Under the pieces are notes generated by a model. That model was not told the origin of the DNA. It searched no databases and saw only the letters and a program-made list of their open reading frames with translations. 64,000 nucleotides of DNA, from NCBI RefSeq assembly GCF_001269905.1, contig NZ_LHVK01000022.1, positions 220,007 through 284,006 of the forward strand, in the 5' to 3' direction. Positions 42,011 through 51,394 of the stretch are shown piece by piece. The DNA comes from Pseudomonas corrugata (GTDB taxonomy: Bacteria > Pseudomonadota > Gammaproteobacteria > Pseudomonadales > Pseudomonadaceae). The position numbers and the translations under genes are program-made. How positions within the stretch are numbered: position 1 is the stretch's first letter; every line of letters starts with the position of its first letter.

Positions 42011-44098
42011 TCAAGCCAGCAGCGCGAGGCCATCCACTGCCCTTACGCCCTGCCCCTCGGCCAACACGCGCAAGGGGTTGATCTCGGCCTCTTGCAGCTT
42101 TGTGCCCAGGGTGGTTGCCATGTCAGCGAACGCGACAATGCAATCGATCAGCGCGCGGATATCGGCCTTGGGCGCACCGCGATAACCGTCGAGCAACGCG
42201 AAGGTTTTCAGCTCCCGGAGCATTGCGTCCGCGTCATCGCGCGTGATCGGCAGCAAGCGCATGCTGGTATCGCGCAGCAGTTCGGCGCTGATACCGCCCA
42301 TGCCCAGCAGTAACGCCGGTCCTAGTTGCGGGTCGCGATGGAAGCCCAGGATCAGCTCCTGACCGCCGCTGACCATCTCCTGGACAAGGAAACGCTCGGG
42401 CGCGAACCCGGCCTTCTGCGTGACAACGCGGCGCATGGCGTCCAATGCCTGACCAATGCTGTGTTCGGTCAGGCCGAGTGCAACACCACCGACTTCGGTC
42501 TTGTGGGGGATGCGCTCGGAGAGCACCTTGAGTACTACTTTCGGGCCGAGCGCCCGGGCGGCCTCGATTGCCTCGCCGGCGTCCGCGACCGCCTGCTCGC
42601 GGGTGACGGGCACGCCAAAACGAGTAAACAAGGCTTTGCTCTGCTGTTCATCAAGGCTTCCGCCGGGCAACTGCTCAACGTCCGCGGCGCTCATGTTCTG
42701 GCGGCTTGGTTGCGCTCGCGGCGTGTCCTGGACGACGCAGGGTCTGGCCTTGAGCGCCAGCAACGCACTCGCACAGGCCTCCGGCGCAGTAAAGGCGACG
42801 CCCAGGTTGCTGTTGATGCGCAGCAAAGCTTGCGGCGCGTAGGGGCTGACATAGGCGAGCACAGGCTTGCTGCTGTCGCGCTGGCTGTCACGGATCGCAT
42901 CGGCCATCAGCGTCGGGCGCGCAACACCGGATGAGCCCACCACACTGATGACCGCGTCGTAGTCCGGGCTTTCCAGCAGGATGCGCATGGCCTCTTGCAT
43001 GATCTGCGGCTGCAGGCCGGCCAGGGTCAGGTCGATGGGGTTGCGGTCGAGCACCGCCTGGTCGCCGAGATCCAGATCACGCAAACGTGCAGCAGTGGCT
43101 TCCCCCGGCGGCGGCGTATCGAAACCAATGGCGCCCAGAGCATCGGCGATCAACGTGCCGGCGCCGCCGGTCGAGGTCAGAATTGCCACGCGGTTACCCG
43201 CCATCGTGCGTCGGCTGGCCAACGCGAACGGAAGGTCGAGCAGATCGGCAAACGTCTGTGCCCGCACAATGCCCAATTGCTTGAAGTACACGTCGTAGAG
43301 TGCGTCGGCTCCCGCCAGGGCACCAGTATGGGACGCCGCCGAACGAGCCCCGGCTTCGGAACGCCCGACCTTGAATACCACGATGGGCTTGCCGGCCGCG
43401 CGAGCTTTGAGCGCAGCGCGGCTGAACTTCTCGGTATCGCGCACCCCTTCAAGATAAAGGGCAATGACTTCGGTGGCGTCGTCATCCACCAGGTAATCGA
43501 CGAAATCGGCGACGTCCAGGTCGACCTCGTTGCTGGTCGCCACCAGCTTGGAAAAGCCGATGCCGGCAGCGGCACCACGGGACAGGAGCGAGCCCAGGAT
43601 CCCACCACTCTGGGAAATCACCGCGATGTTGCCCGCTCTCAATGCCTCCTGATCCAACGCACCGCTGGCCGACAACGTAATGCCTTGGGTAAGGTTGATC
43701 AGGCCGATGGTATTCGGCCCCAGGATACGCATGTTGCCTCGCGCCTTTTGCAAGGCATGCTGGCGAGCGATGCCCGTCTCGCCGGCCTCTCCATAGCCAC
43801 CGGCAAGGACGATGGCCGCTGGCGTGCCCATGGCCGCCAGTTCGGCAACGGCCTGGTTGGCACGCTCAGGGCCCAACAGGATGATAGCGGCGTCCGGCAC
43901 CTCTGGTAGCGCGGCGATAGTGGGATAGCAAGTCAACCCATCGATCTCGGTGTAACGCGGGTTGACCGGATACAAGCGACCTTCGAAGCCATGTTTGCGC
44001 AGGAACGCGATTGGCCGCCCTGAGGTTTTTTGTGCATCGCCGGAGGCGCCGATCACAGCGACACTGCGCGGGTTCATCAGGCGGGAAATGTTATCCAT
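42011..44098 (-). CDS. ADP-forming acyl-CoA synthetase (acetate-CoA ligase family)
   Basis: 695 aa. The ATG at 44098 is preferred because AGAGG then has a 6-base spacing; an ATG at 44104 overlaps the previous stop (ATGA). N-terminal CoA-binding Rossmann domain (RSVAVIGASGDAQKTSGRPI), succinyl-CoA-synthetase-like middle (SQSGGILGSLLSRGA, phosphohistidine region SHTGALAGADALYD), C-terminal ATP-grasp domain (LKVLSERIPHKTEVGGV and EAEINPLRV). Forms an acyl-CoA from an acid, ATP and CoA. Coupled to the enoyl-CoA hydratase. Confidence 0.89.
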   Translation of the reverse strand: MDNISRLMNPRSVAVIGASGDAQKTSGRPIAFLRKHGFEGRLYPVNPRYTEIDGLTCYPTIAALPEVPDAAIILLGPERANQAVAELAAMGTPAAIVLAGGYGEAGETGIARQHALQKARGNMRILGPNTIGLINLTQGITLSASGALDQEALRAGNIAVISQSGGILGSLLSRGAAAGIGFSKLVATSNEVDLDVADFVDYLVDDDATEVIALYLEGVRDTEKFSRAALKARAAGKPIVVFKVGRSEAGARSAASHTGALAGADALYDVYFKQLGIVRAQTFADLLDLPFALASRRTMAGNRVAILTSTGGAGTLIADALGAIGFDTPPPGEATAARLRDLDLGDQAVLDRNPIDLTLAGLQPQIMQEAMRILLESPDYDAVISVVGSSGVARPTLMADAIRDSQRDSSKPVLAYVSPYAPQALLRINSNLGVAFTAPEACASALLALKARPCVVQDTPRAQPSRQNMSAADVEQLPGGSLDEQQSKALFTRFGVPVTREQAVADAGEAIEAARALGPKVVLKVLSERIPHKTEVGGVALGLTEHSIGQALDAMRRVVTQKAGFAPERFLVQEMVSGGQELILGFHRDPQLGPALLLGMGGISAELLRDTSMRLLPITRDDADAMLRELKTFALLDGYRGAPKADIRALIDCIVAFADMATTLGTKLQEAEINPLRVLAEGQGVRAVDGLALLA

Positions 44099-44100
44099 GT

Positions 44101-44910
44101 TCATCCTCTCTTCGCCTTGGCCGCCAGGAAAGCCGCGACCGACGCCTGATGCTCGGCCGAGGTGTAGCAGATGCCTTGGGCCTGACTACCCATGGCCAGT
44201 ACTTGGGCCTGGGTCAGTTCGAAGCTGCTGTTGAGGATGGACTTGCTCAGTGCCAGCGCGGTCGCCGAGCCGGCGGAGAGCTCCAGCGCCCAACGCCGGG
44301 TTTCGTCAAGCAGATCGTCGTGTTCGACCACTCGGTCCACCAGGCCGATCGCCAGTCCTTCGTCAGGCAGTACGCTACGGCCGGTATAGATAAGCTCCTT
44401 GGCTTTGGACAGTCCGACTCGACGCGGCAGCAAGTACAAGCCGCCACCGTCGGGGATCAGGCCCCGGGCGATGTAACTCATGGCATAGCTGGCTTGTCGG
44501 GAGGACACCACGAAATCGCAGCTCAATGCCAGGTCGCACCCCAGCCCAGTGGCTGCACCATTGACCGCAGCCAGGGTTGGCTTGGGCAAGTTGAGCAACA
44601 GGGAGACCGCATGATGTACTCGCTGCTGACGCTTCCAGCCGTTGTAGGCCACCTCACCCGTCGGAGCGCTCATGCGCTTTTCCATGCCCTTGATATCGCC
44701 TCCCGCACAGAAGCCTTTGCCGGTGCCTGTGATGATGAGGGCGCGGATCTGGCCGTTTGCAGCCACCTCTTCCAGCAACTCGATCATCTGGCTACGCATC
44801 TCGTCGCTGATGGCATTGCGCGCTTCGGGTCGATTGAGGGTCAACACCGCGATGCCATCGTCATCGACGGCCATGTGGATCGGCGAGGTAACACTTTGCA
44901 GCATCGTCAT
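44101..44910 (-). CDS. Enoyl-CoA hydratase/isomerase family protein
   Basis: 269 aa, ATG at 44910 after GAGAGAAAG. Crotonase fold: LNRPEARNAISDEM, GTGKGFCAGGDIKGM (oxyanion), AAVNGAATGLGCDLALSCD, GLIPDGGGLYLLPRRVG. The position often holding the second catalytic glutamate is Asp in this group. First gene of the operon, divergent from the IclR gene. Handles the CoA thioester made by the next gene's product. Confidence 0.88.
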   Translation of the reverse strand: MTMLQSVTSPIHMAVDDDGIAVLTLNRPEARNAISDEMRSQMIELLEEVAANGQIRALIITGTGKGFCAGGDIKGMEKRMSAPTGEVAYNGWKRQQRVHHAVSLLLNLPKPTLAAVNGAATGLGCDLALSCDFVVSSRQASYAMSYIARGLIPDGGGLYLLPRRVGLSKAKELIYTGRSVLPDEGLAIGLVDRVVEHDDLLDETRRWALELSAGSATALALSKSILNSSFELTQAQVLAMGSQAQGICYTSAEHQASVAAFLAAKAKRG

Positions 44911-45011
44911 GGGAACTTTCTCTCTTGTTGTCGACATGGCAGCGGCCCAAACTGAGGGACCTTGCGCTGATCTCGAGTCTATGGAGCTCCCCATGATTGA
45001 CAATCCGCCAA

Positions 45012-45026
45012 TTCCACTGGGTGGAA
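45012..45026. promoter_or_regulatory. Probable IclR operator at its own start
   Basis: TTCCA-CTGGG-TGGAA (arms extend to TTCCAC/GTGGAA), 4 bases before the IclR start codon, overlapping its ribosome-binding region. Same core as 41978-42006. Suggests autorepression and control of the divergent acyl-CoA genes. Confidence 0.55.
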
Positions 45027-45030
45027 CACA

Positions 45031-45822
45031 ATGAAAGAGGACGACGGGTTTGATACGCCGGGTGCCGGCAAGGCTCCGATAAACCGTTCGCTGGAGCGCG
45101 GCCTTGAAATTCTGCGAGCATTTCGCGCGGGCACCGAGTACCTGGGCAATGGAGAAATCAGCGAGCGCACGGGGTTGTCCAAGTCCACTACCAGTCGCTT
45201 GACCCAGACGCTGATCCACAGCGGCATGCTGGTGTACGACGGCCAGCGCAGTGCCTATCGCCTCGCACCCGCCACCCTGTGCTTCGCCAACGCGATGTAC
45301 AACAGCAGCTCGCTGGTACAGCTCGCCGCGCCCTTGATGCGCGAAGCCGCCCATGCCCTGAGAGTGAATGTCGGACTGGCCGCCGCCGATCGCGATGAAA
45401 TGGTTTACCTGGAGTCCATCCGCTTGAGTCGCAAGAACACCCCACGCACCGTACAAACCGGTCAGCGAGTCCCCATGGAGTTCACTTCCCTGGGGCGCGC
45501 CTATCTGGCGACAATCAGCACCCGTGAACGGCAAGCGCTGATGGCGCACTTCAAATCCAGGCGCTGCGATGCCAGGTGGGCGGTATTGGAAACGGAGATT
45601 GCCGCCGCCTGCGAAAGCGTGCAGCTAACAGGGTACTGCGCAGCATCCTGGCAGGCCGAAGTCGTGGCTATTTCAACCCCGCTCGGCATCCGCAACTACC
45701 AGGACCATATTTTGAATATCAGCTTGTCCACCCCACAGTCGATCGACGCCGTCGTGACGCGTTACGCCGGCCCGTTAATGGTGCTGGCAGACAAGATCCG
45801 CGCCGGTTTCAACGTCGTCTGA
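45031..45822 (+). CDS. IclR-family transcriptional regulator
   Basis: 263 aa. N-terminal winged helix (INRSLERGLEILRAFRAGTE, NGEISERTGLSKSTTSRLTQ TL) followed by an IclR effector domain. Divergent from the enoyl-CoA hydratase gene, so it is the likely regulator of the acyl-CoA/ABC/OprD block. The effector is probably an acid or CoA ester of the pathway. Confidence 0.9.
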   Translation: MKEDDGFDTPGAGKAPINRSLERGLEILRAFRAGTEYLGNGEISERTGLSKSTTSRLTQTLIHSGMLVYDGQRSAYRLAPATLCFANAMYNSSSLVQLAAPLMREAAHALRVNVGLAAADRDEMVYLESIRLSRKNTPRTVQTGQRVPMEFTSLGRAYLATISTRERQALMAHFKSRRCDARWAVLETEIAAACESVQLTGYCAASWQAEVVAISTPLGIRNYQDHILNISLSTPQSIDAVVTRYAGPLMVLADKIRAGFNVV

Positions 45823-45979
45823 CAGTCAGCCGGACCGTTCGGGCCTGGGTAACCTGGTTAAGATAGCGCAACGGGGCACCTAGGCGCCTTGCTGCACCCA
45901 AGGTCCCGCATTTGTCGATTTCATGTGCGAAAGATGCCCGGACATGCCACTGACTCTGAATGGATAGAGCCCCTTCGTC

Positions 45980-48900
45980 CTACTCGTGCGCCCGCTTTGG
46001 TTCGGATACTTCACTGGCGTTAGTGCCCTCAAGAGGGATATCGAGGGTAAAGGTTGCGCCCTGCCCGACTCCGTCGCTGTGCACGGTCAAGCCGCCGCCC
46101 ATTTCCTGAGCGGCCAGCGCGCAGCTGTGCAGCCCAAATCCGTGACCGTCCTTGCGAGTCGTGAAACCATGGGAAAAGATTCGCTTCAGATGCTCTGGCG
46201 CAATCCCATTGCCGTTGTCGGTCACCGTAATCCGCAGTGCTGGCCCGTCAGCGAGAAAGGCGCCAAATGTGATGCACGGGCTACGATCTTTCACGCCTTC
46301 CAATGCCTGCCTGGCATTGCGGATCAGGTTCACCAGAATCAGCAGCACCCGGTGCCGGTCCAGTAACAGCAGGGGCAAGTCGGTAATTTCCTTGACCACC
46401 GTCACCTCCTGGCGCGCCAGTGATCCAGTACTCATGCGCAAGGCATCGTCAACTAACTCGGGAACCGGAACCGCCTCGACCACACTGACGGCAACCGCAT
46501 GGGACTGCTGGGCGGCGACAACGGTTTTGATGTGGTCAATGCCCTTGGTGAGCAGCCCAAGCTCTTCGATGATGCCCTGCTGCTCCGCCGTCACCACCTC
46601 CGCCAGCTTGAGCAGGTAGCCGGGTAGCATCTTGCCTTTCAGGTCTGCGGTGAGGAAATCGCTGAGGTCATCGGTGTGTTCGTTTATCAGCTGAGCCACC
46701 TTGCCCAGCCCCTGGGCCTTGGAGGCGCGCATCTGGCGGCTGACCGTCTCAGCCGACACGTTCACACTGTTGAGGATGTTGCCAACGTTGTGCAGCACAG
46801 CAGTGGCGATTTCGGCCATACCCGCCTGGCGGGACCTTGCCTGCAATTCGGCTTGCACCTGACTCATGCGCAGCACCGCACGAACGCGAGCCTTGAGCTC
46901 CAGCGGCGAGAAAGGTTTGGCGATATAGTCGTCGGCGCCGCTCTCCAGCCCGGAAACACAGGCCTCGCTGCCGCCACGGGCGGTCAACAGGATGACAGGC
47001 AAATGGGCAAATCCGGCGCTGGCTTTGATTCTGGCTGTCAGGCCAAAGCCATCGAGCTCCGGCATCATCACATCCGAGAGGATGACATCGATTGGCCGAT
47101 GCTGCAGAAGCGCCCAGGCCTGCTCGCCATCAGTTGCGGTGGTGACGATGTAGTCGTCGAGCAAAAGTTCGCTGAGGTAATCCAGCATTTCCGGGCTGTC
47201 GTCTACCACCAGTACCCTGGATTGCGAGGCGTGCTCCGAGTGCTGCTCATCATCTGTACCTGGCGCCGATGTTCGGTCACTGCTACTGCCATGGTGGCCA
47301 TCATCGAAACGCAGATGACGCTGTTCGGTTGTGATCGTTGAACTCGGGGATAATCGTCCGCGCCCATTGCCGGTTTCAGCCGGTACGGTATTTTGCGCAG
47401 TCCCCAGCGGAAGCCGGACAAAGAAGCACGATCCGCGTCCCGGCTCGCTGCTGACACCGACGTCACCGCCCATCAGTTCGACCAGATCCTTGACCAGCGC
47501 TAGGCCAATCCCTGTGCCGCTGTAGTGGCGCGTGGCGGAATTGTCGATCTGGGAAAACCGCTGAAACAGCAACTGCAGTTTGTCAGGCGCAATGCCTATG
47601 CCAGAGTCGTGCACGGCCAGTTCGAAACGCTCGCCCTCCAGTGTAGTTGCAGCCAGGTGGATAGTGCCGCCAGTGGGCGTGAACTTGATGGCATTGCTCA
47701 CCAGGTTGAGGAGAATTTTTTCGAAGTGTCCGGGATCCACAAACACCGTTGTGAGCGCAGGATCGATGCTGAACGTCAAGATGCAACCTTTGCTCTTGGC
47801 CACCATGGCGGCATCCTCGGCAAGCACACCCACCGCCTTGTTCAAATCAACGGGCGCCGGACATGACTCGAACTTACCCGCTTCGGCCTTGGAGAAATCG
47901 AGGATGTCGTTCACCCGGTTCATCAGGCGCAGCGCGTTGCGTTGGGCGCGGTCGATTTGTGCACGCCAGTCCGCCGGCGGGGTGTTCGCCGCCGAGAGCT
48001 GCTCCAGAGGGGCGAGAATGAGGGTCAGCGGGGTGCGCAGTTCGTGGCTGACCGTGGCCACGAAATCGCTCTTTGCCTGGTTCGCCGCCTCGGCCTGGTT
48101 GCGCGCCTGAATGAGTTCGACGGCCTGCGCCTCGAGCATCCGGGTCTGATGGTGCAGCGTGTCGGTCCGTTCGGCGACCATCCTTTCCAAAGAGGCCTGG
48201 ACTTGCTGTCGCTCCGCTTCAGCCTCCGCCTCCAGCACCCGGATGCGCAGGGCATTCTCCTGGAACACCCGTACGGCACGGGTCATGATCCCAATTTCGT
48301 CGCCACGTCCGGCGCTGGCGATCTCGGCGTTCAGGTCGCCGGCCGCAAGCCGGCGCATGACGGTGGCCAGGGCCACGATGGGCTGCGCGACAAACCGCGA
48401 CGTGCTCCAGGCGATGGCGCCGGCTAGCAAGATGGCGACGGCACCCGCCACCACTGTCGCCAGCATGCCGCGATCCTTGTGCACCAGGGCGTCGGAGCGC
48501 GCTTCGCCAGCGAAGCGCGCAACCAACAGGCCGGCGCTCCGAGCCTCGTTGCGCACCTGGTCGCGCGCGTCGCTCAAGGCGTTGCTCGCCTGATGGAACC
48601 TGGCGAATGCCGCCCGGTAGCCGGCAATTTGATCACTGACAGTCAGGGGCGCAGCCTTGGCTTGCAGTCCTCCGGCCGACGGGAGCACACGAGAAAGACG
48701 CGAGAGCTCGTCCAGGATATCGCCGACAGAGCCGGCGACCTCGGCCGACGGTGCCAGACGAAACGACAAGGTCTGCGCCTCCAGGGTGGCAACACGCTCG
48801 GCGAAACGCTTGGACAACGCTGCTGCATTGTGCAACAGCCCGGTTGCGGCCTGAATGTCGTTTGCGTCATGGCTAACGTGCTCGTCCAATTCATCCAGCA

Positions 48901-49729
48901 TTGCGTCGAGGCGCTCGACCACTTCCTCAACGGCGGCGAGCTGCTGCAAAGCTTCGGTTCCCCGCAGCTTGGGCGCCTCGTCAAGGTGATCGACCGCCAG
49001 GCTGGCAGCAGCGACCGCCGTCGCCAACCGGTCCAGGGCCTCTGCCTCCTGCGGCGTCCCCATCACCTCGCGCAACTGTTCGACCACAGGCGCGAGTGCC
49101 GAACTGGCATTGCGCGCCGTGGCGGCAGCTGCCCCATTACCGGACACCAGCATCTTGGCCACATTGGCGGTGATGATCCGTTCGCCATTGCGCAGGACAT
49201 CCAGGATGCGATGGGCGCTTTCGATGTTGCTCCTGCGCGCTTCGTGGTCATCGGCGCGCGTATCAAGTCCTTTCAGCCCATCGGTGACGCCCTGTTCGAT
49301 GAGCCTCGTCGCCTCTCGCATGCGGCCATAGTGGGCAGTCATGTTCTCCGTTTCGCCATCCATGGTCAGGGTCGCCGCACGCAAGGCGGTGATCGCCGCG
49401 GCGAGCCTCTCCAGGCTGCCTTTGAGCGATTGCGCTTCTGCCACCGGAATAGCGGTGAGCCCGGCAATCGCCGCTGTCACCATGCCTTCGGCCTGGAGCA
49501 GGCTCTCCAGGTCGCGGGTGGCGATGAAGTTTTCCACCCGCCCGGTGGCGCCGTTGACCGAGGCCAGGATTTCCGCGGAATGGCTGGCGGAGTCCACCGC
49601 ACGTACCATGCCTCGCAGGCCGTAGAAGTTCACTACCGATACCACCAGCATCAGGAATACCAGTGCGGCGACCGCCATGCCGATCCTGACGGCAATAGGT
49701 CTGTCCCTGGCTGGTTTAAGTGTCACCAT
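45980..49729 (-). CDS. Membrane hybrid sensor kinase with HK-REC-HK order
   Basis: 1249 aa, ATG at 49729 after GAGAGG. An N-terminal membrane helix, a long periplasmic helical region of about 380 residues, a second helix (TVVAGAVAILLAGAIAW), a HAMP domain and a coiled coil. Then HisKA with SHELRTPLT (His562), HATPase (LVSNAIKFT, GTGIGLALVKDL), a receiver (residues about 837-955, phospho-Asp886 in ILSDVMMPE), and a second kinase module with LHNVGN (His980) and its own ATPase (NLIRNARQAL, GHGFGLHS). Encoded 25 bases after a periplasmic binding protein, which probably senses the ligand, as TorT does for TorS. Confidence 0.9.
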   Translation of the reverse strand: MVTLKPARDRPIAVRIGMAVAALVFLMLVVSVVNFYGLRGMVRAVDSASHSAEILASVNGATGRVENFIATRDLESLLQAEGMVTAAIAGLTAIPVAEAQSLKGSLERLAAAITALRAATLTMDGETENMTAHYGRMREATRLIEQGVTDGLKGLDTRADDHEARRSNIESAHRILDVLRNGERIITANVAKMLVSGNGAAAATARNASSALAPVVEQLREVMGTPQEAEALDRLATAVAAASLAVDHLDEAPKLRGTEALQQLAAVEEVVERLDAMLDELDEHVSHDANDIQAATGLLHNAAALSKRFAERVATLEAQTLSFRLAPSAEVAGSVGDILDELSRLSRVLPSAGGLQAKAAPLTVSDQIAGYRAAFARFHQASNALSDARDQVRNEARSAGLLVARFAGEARSDALVHKDRGMLATVVAGAVAILLAGAIAWSTSRFVAQPIVALATVMRRLAAGDLNAEIASAGRGDEIGIMTRAVRVFQENALRIRVLEAEAEAERQQVQASLERMVAERTDTLHHQTRMLEAQAVELIQARNQAEAANQAKSDFVATVSHELRTPLTLILAPLEQLSAANTPPADWRAQIDRAQRNALRLMNRVNDILDFSKAEAGKFESCPAPVDLNKAVGVLAEDAAMVAKSKGCILTFSIDPALTTVFVDPGHFEKILLNLVSNAIKFTPTGGTIHLAATTLEGERFELAVHDSGIGIAPDKLQLLFQRFSQIDNSATRHYSGTGIGLALVKDLVELMGGDVGVSSEPGRGSCFFVRLPLGTAQNTVPAETGNGRGRLSPSSTITTEQRHLRFDDGHHGSSSDRTSAPGTDDEQHSEHASQSRVLVVDDSPEMLDYLSELLLDDYIVTTATDGEQAWALLQHRPIDVILSDVMMPELDGFGLTARIKASAGFAHLPVILLTARGGSEACVSGLESGADDYIAKPFSPLELKARVRAVLRMSQVQAELQARSRQAGMAEIATAVLHNVGNILNSVNVSAETVSRQMRASKAQGLGKVAQLINEHTDDLSDFLTADLKGKMLPGYLLKLAEVVTAEQQGIIEELGLLTKGIDHIKTVVAAQQSHAVAVSVVEAVPVPELVDDALRMSTGSLARQEVTVVKEITDLPLLLLDRHRVLLILVNLIRNARQALEGVKDRSPCITFGAFLADGPALRITVTDNGNGIAPEHLKRIFSHGFTTRKDGHGFGLHSCALAAQEMGGGLTVHSDGVGQGATFTLDIPLEGTNASEVSEPKRAHE

Positions 49730-49754
49730 GACCTCTCGCCTCCCCCCGGCGCCA

Positions 49755-50855
49755 CTACTGCTTGATAACCTCCGGCAGAGACGCCGACGGCGCTGTACGA
49801 TTGACGGCCGCATCGATCATTGCCGCAACGGACGCCTGGCTATAGAAAGGATCCGCTGCGCCGCCTGCTGGCATAGTCGCGAGCCAGGTATCCAGGTCTT
49901 TCGCGTCGATGCGTACCAGCGGCACCTCGACGAGCTTCGGCACTTGCTTGCCCGCCAGAATTTGCTGGGCCACCCAGAAGCCCACCTGGGAAACGCTCGG
50001 GGAGGCAGAGACCGAGACAGTCTCGTAGCCATTGCTATCGCGTTCCTGTTTCCACAGGGCGAGCTCGTCCTGGCGGTTCCCCATGACGATGATCGGCAAA
50101 GGTCGACCCGCCGCCTTGAACGCCATGGCAGCACCATAACCGTCGCCACCCTGGGTAGCGACCGCATCAATGCTGGGCAGCGACGGCAGCGCCAGCGCCA
50201 CTTCCTTGCGTGCGACGGAAGCCGTCCAGTTCCCATACACCGTCTTGGCAAACTTCAGGCCCGGATAGTCGCGGGCAGCCTTGTGAATGCCGTCACTGAT
50301 ATTTTGATCGGTGGCATCGCCGGCAATGCCGCGTATCTCCAGCAGCGTGCCATTCCCTTTGAGGCGCTCGGCGATGTAATCCATTTCCACGCGCCCCATG
50401 GCGGACCAGTTGTAGTCCACGGTATAGACGCAGCGTTCGGTGACCAGGCTGGCCATGACGACCACCACTATGCCGGCATTGCAGGCGTCCCGGATCACGC
50501 CGTCGAGGGCCGTGTCGGACGCGGCCAGGATGACGATAGCGTTGACGCCCTTGACGATCATGTCTTGTATGTGGGCCGCTTGCTCCGACGCGGAGTTATT
50601 GGCGCTGACCACCGGAGCCTCCCGGATCAAGCCATCTTTTTGCGCCTGGGCGGCAACCTCCTGCCAGTTGCGCACCATCACCTTGCGAAAATCACTGCCT
50701 GCGTAGGAGTTGCTCAAGGCAATGCTAAAGTTCCCGGTAGGGCCGCTGGCGATGCCGCCGTCGGCCGCCTGGACTGGATGGGCCGCAACCATCGCCAGCC
50801 CGGTCATGCAACCGGCCAGGCGCCACAAGATTGTGCGGATCCGTTTGATGTTCAT
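49755..50855 (-). CDS. Sugar-type periplasmic binding protein paired with hybrid kinase
   Basis: 366 aa, ATG at 50855 with GGAA 7 bases upstream. Signal peptide MNIKRIRTILWRLAGCMTGL... cleaved near VQA-ADG. Type-I periplasmic binding fold (Peripla_BP_4): FSIALSNSYAGSDFRKVMVR, IVKGVNAIVILAASDTALDG, DAVATQGGDGYGAAMAFKAA. No transporter genes adjoin it, only the kinase, so a sensory role is likelier than import. The ligand may be a sugar or related compound. Confidence 0.87.
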   Translation of the reverse strand: MNIKRIRTILWRLAGCMTGLAMVAAHPVQAADGGIASGPTGNFSIALSNSYAGSDFRKVMVRNWQEVAAQAQKDGLIREAPVVSANNSASEQAAHIQDMIVKGVNAIVILAASDTALDGVIRDACNAGIVVVVMASLVTERCVYTVDYNWSAMGRVEMDYIAERLKGNGTLLEIRGIAGDATDQNISDGIHKAARDYPGLKFAKTVYGNWTASVARKEVALALPSLPSIDAVATQGGDGYGAAMAFKAAGRPLPIIVMGNRQDELALWKQERDSNGYETVSVSASPSVSQVGFWVAQQILAGKQVPKLVEVPLVRIDAKDLDTWLATMPAGGAADPFYSQASVAAMIDAAVNRTAPSASLPEVIKQ

Positions 50856-50943
50856 GGCATTTTCCATCGCGCTTGGGGTTGACCAGCGGTACTCCATCTG
50901 CGCCTGCCGACAGGACCGGCTGTTCGATCGGGTTGACCGGGCT

Positions 50944-51186
50944 TCAGGATCCGCGGCGCAGGTAAGCCGAGCGGAGGTTTAGAGTCGATCCCGCGGGGCC
51001 TGGCAACGCCTTTTCGGAATCGACCAGAGACAACGCTCTCACCGAGTCGGGGATGGGGAGCTTGAAAAAGCTTTCATGGAACGAGGGTGTGTCGTCGATC
51101 ATCCGGATACGCCAATAGGCAGGCGCTGCCGGACGGGTCATTCGGCCATTCCGATGATGGAATCGGGCATTGAACGCTGAACTCAT
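50944..51186 (-). CDS. Small protein upstream of sensor pair (80 aa)
   Basis: ATG at 51186 with a perfect AAGGAG 5 bases upstream, which supports translation. It begins MSSAFNARFHHRNGRMTRPA and is basic at the N-terminus, with YWRIRMIDDTPSFHESFF in the middle. No signal peptide or known domain. It may be the first gene of the sensor operon (88-base gap to the binding protein). Function unknown. Confidence 0.55.
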   Translation of the reverse strand: MSSAFNARFHHRNGRMTRPAAPAYWRIRMIDDTPSFHESFFKLPIPDSVRALSLVDSEKALPGPAGSTLNLRSAYLRRGS

Positions 51187-51394
51187 GGGGACTCCTTTCC
51201 TCGGCGATCGACACGTAAAACCCATACACTTGCTGCAATAGCGATGAGCATAGCCTCAATTCAGGCTTCATCCTGCTGAAAGAACCGCCGCCCTCGGCAA
51301 GCTTGTCAATCGCGTCGAACCCCTGCCCTGCAAAACCCTCCAAGCACACGTAAACTGGGAAAATCCTCTCAACCCGCCCCTTTCGGAGACCGCA
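51187..51394. other. Divergent gap before ABC exporter gene
   Basis: About 208 bases without a gene; promoters in both directions expected. No operator recognised. Confidence 0.4.

Noticed and set aside
48479..49765. 428-codon open frame antisense to the hybrid kinase
   Set aside because: Shadow of the alanine-rich helical sensor region, with no domain or start signal.
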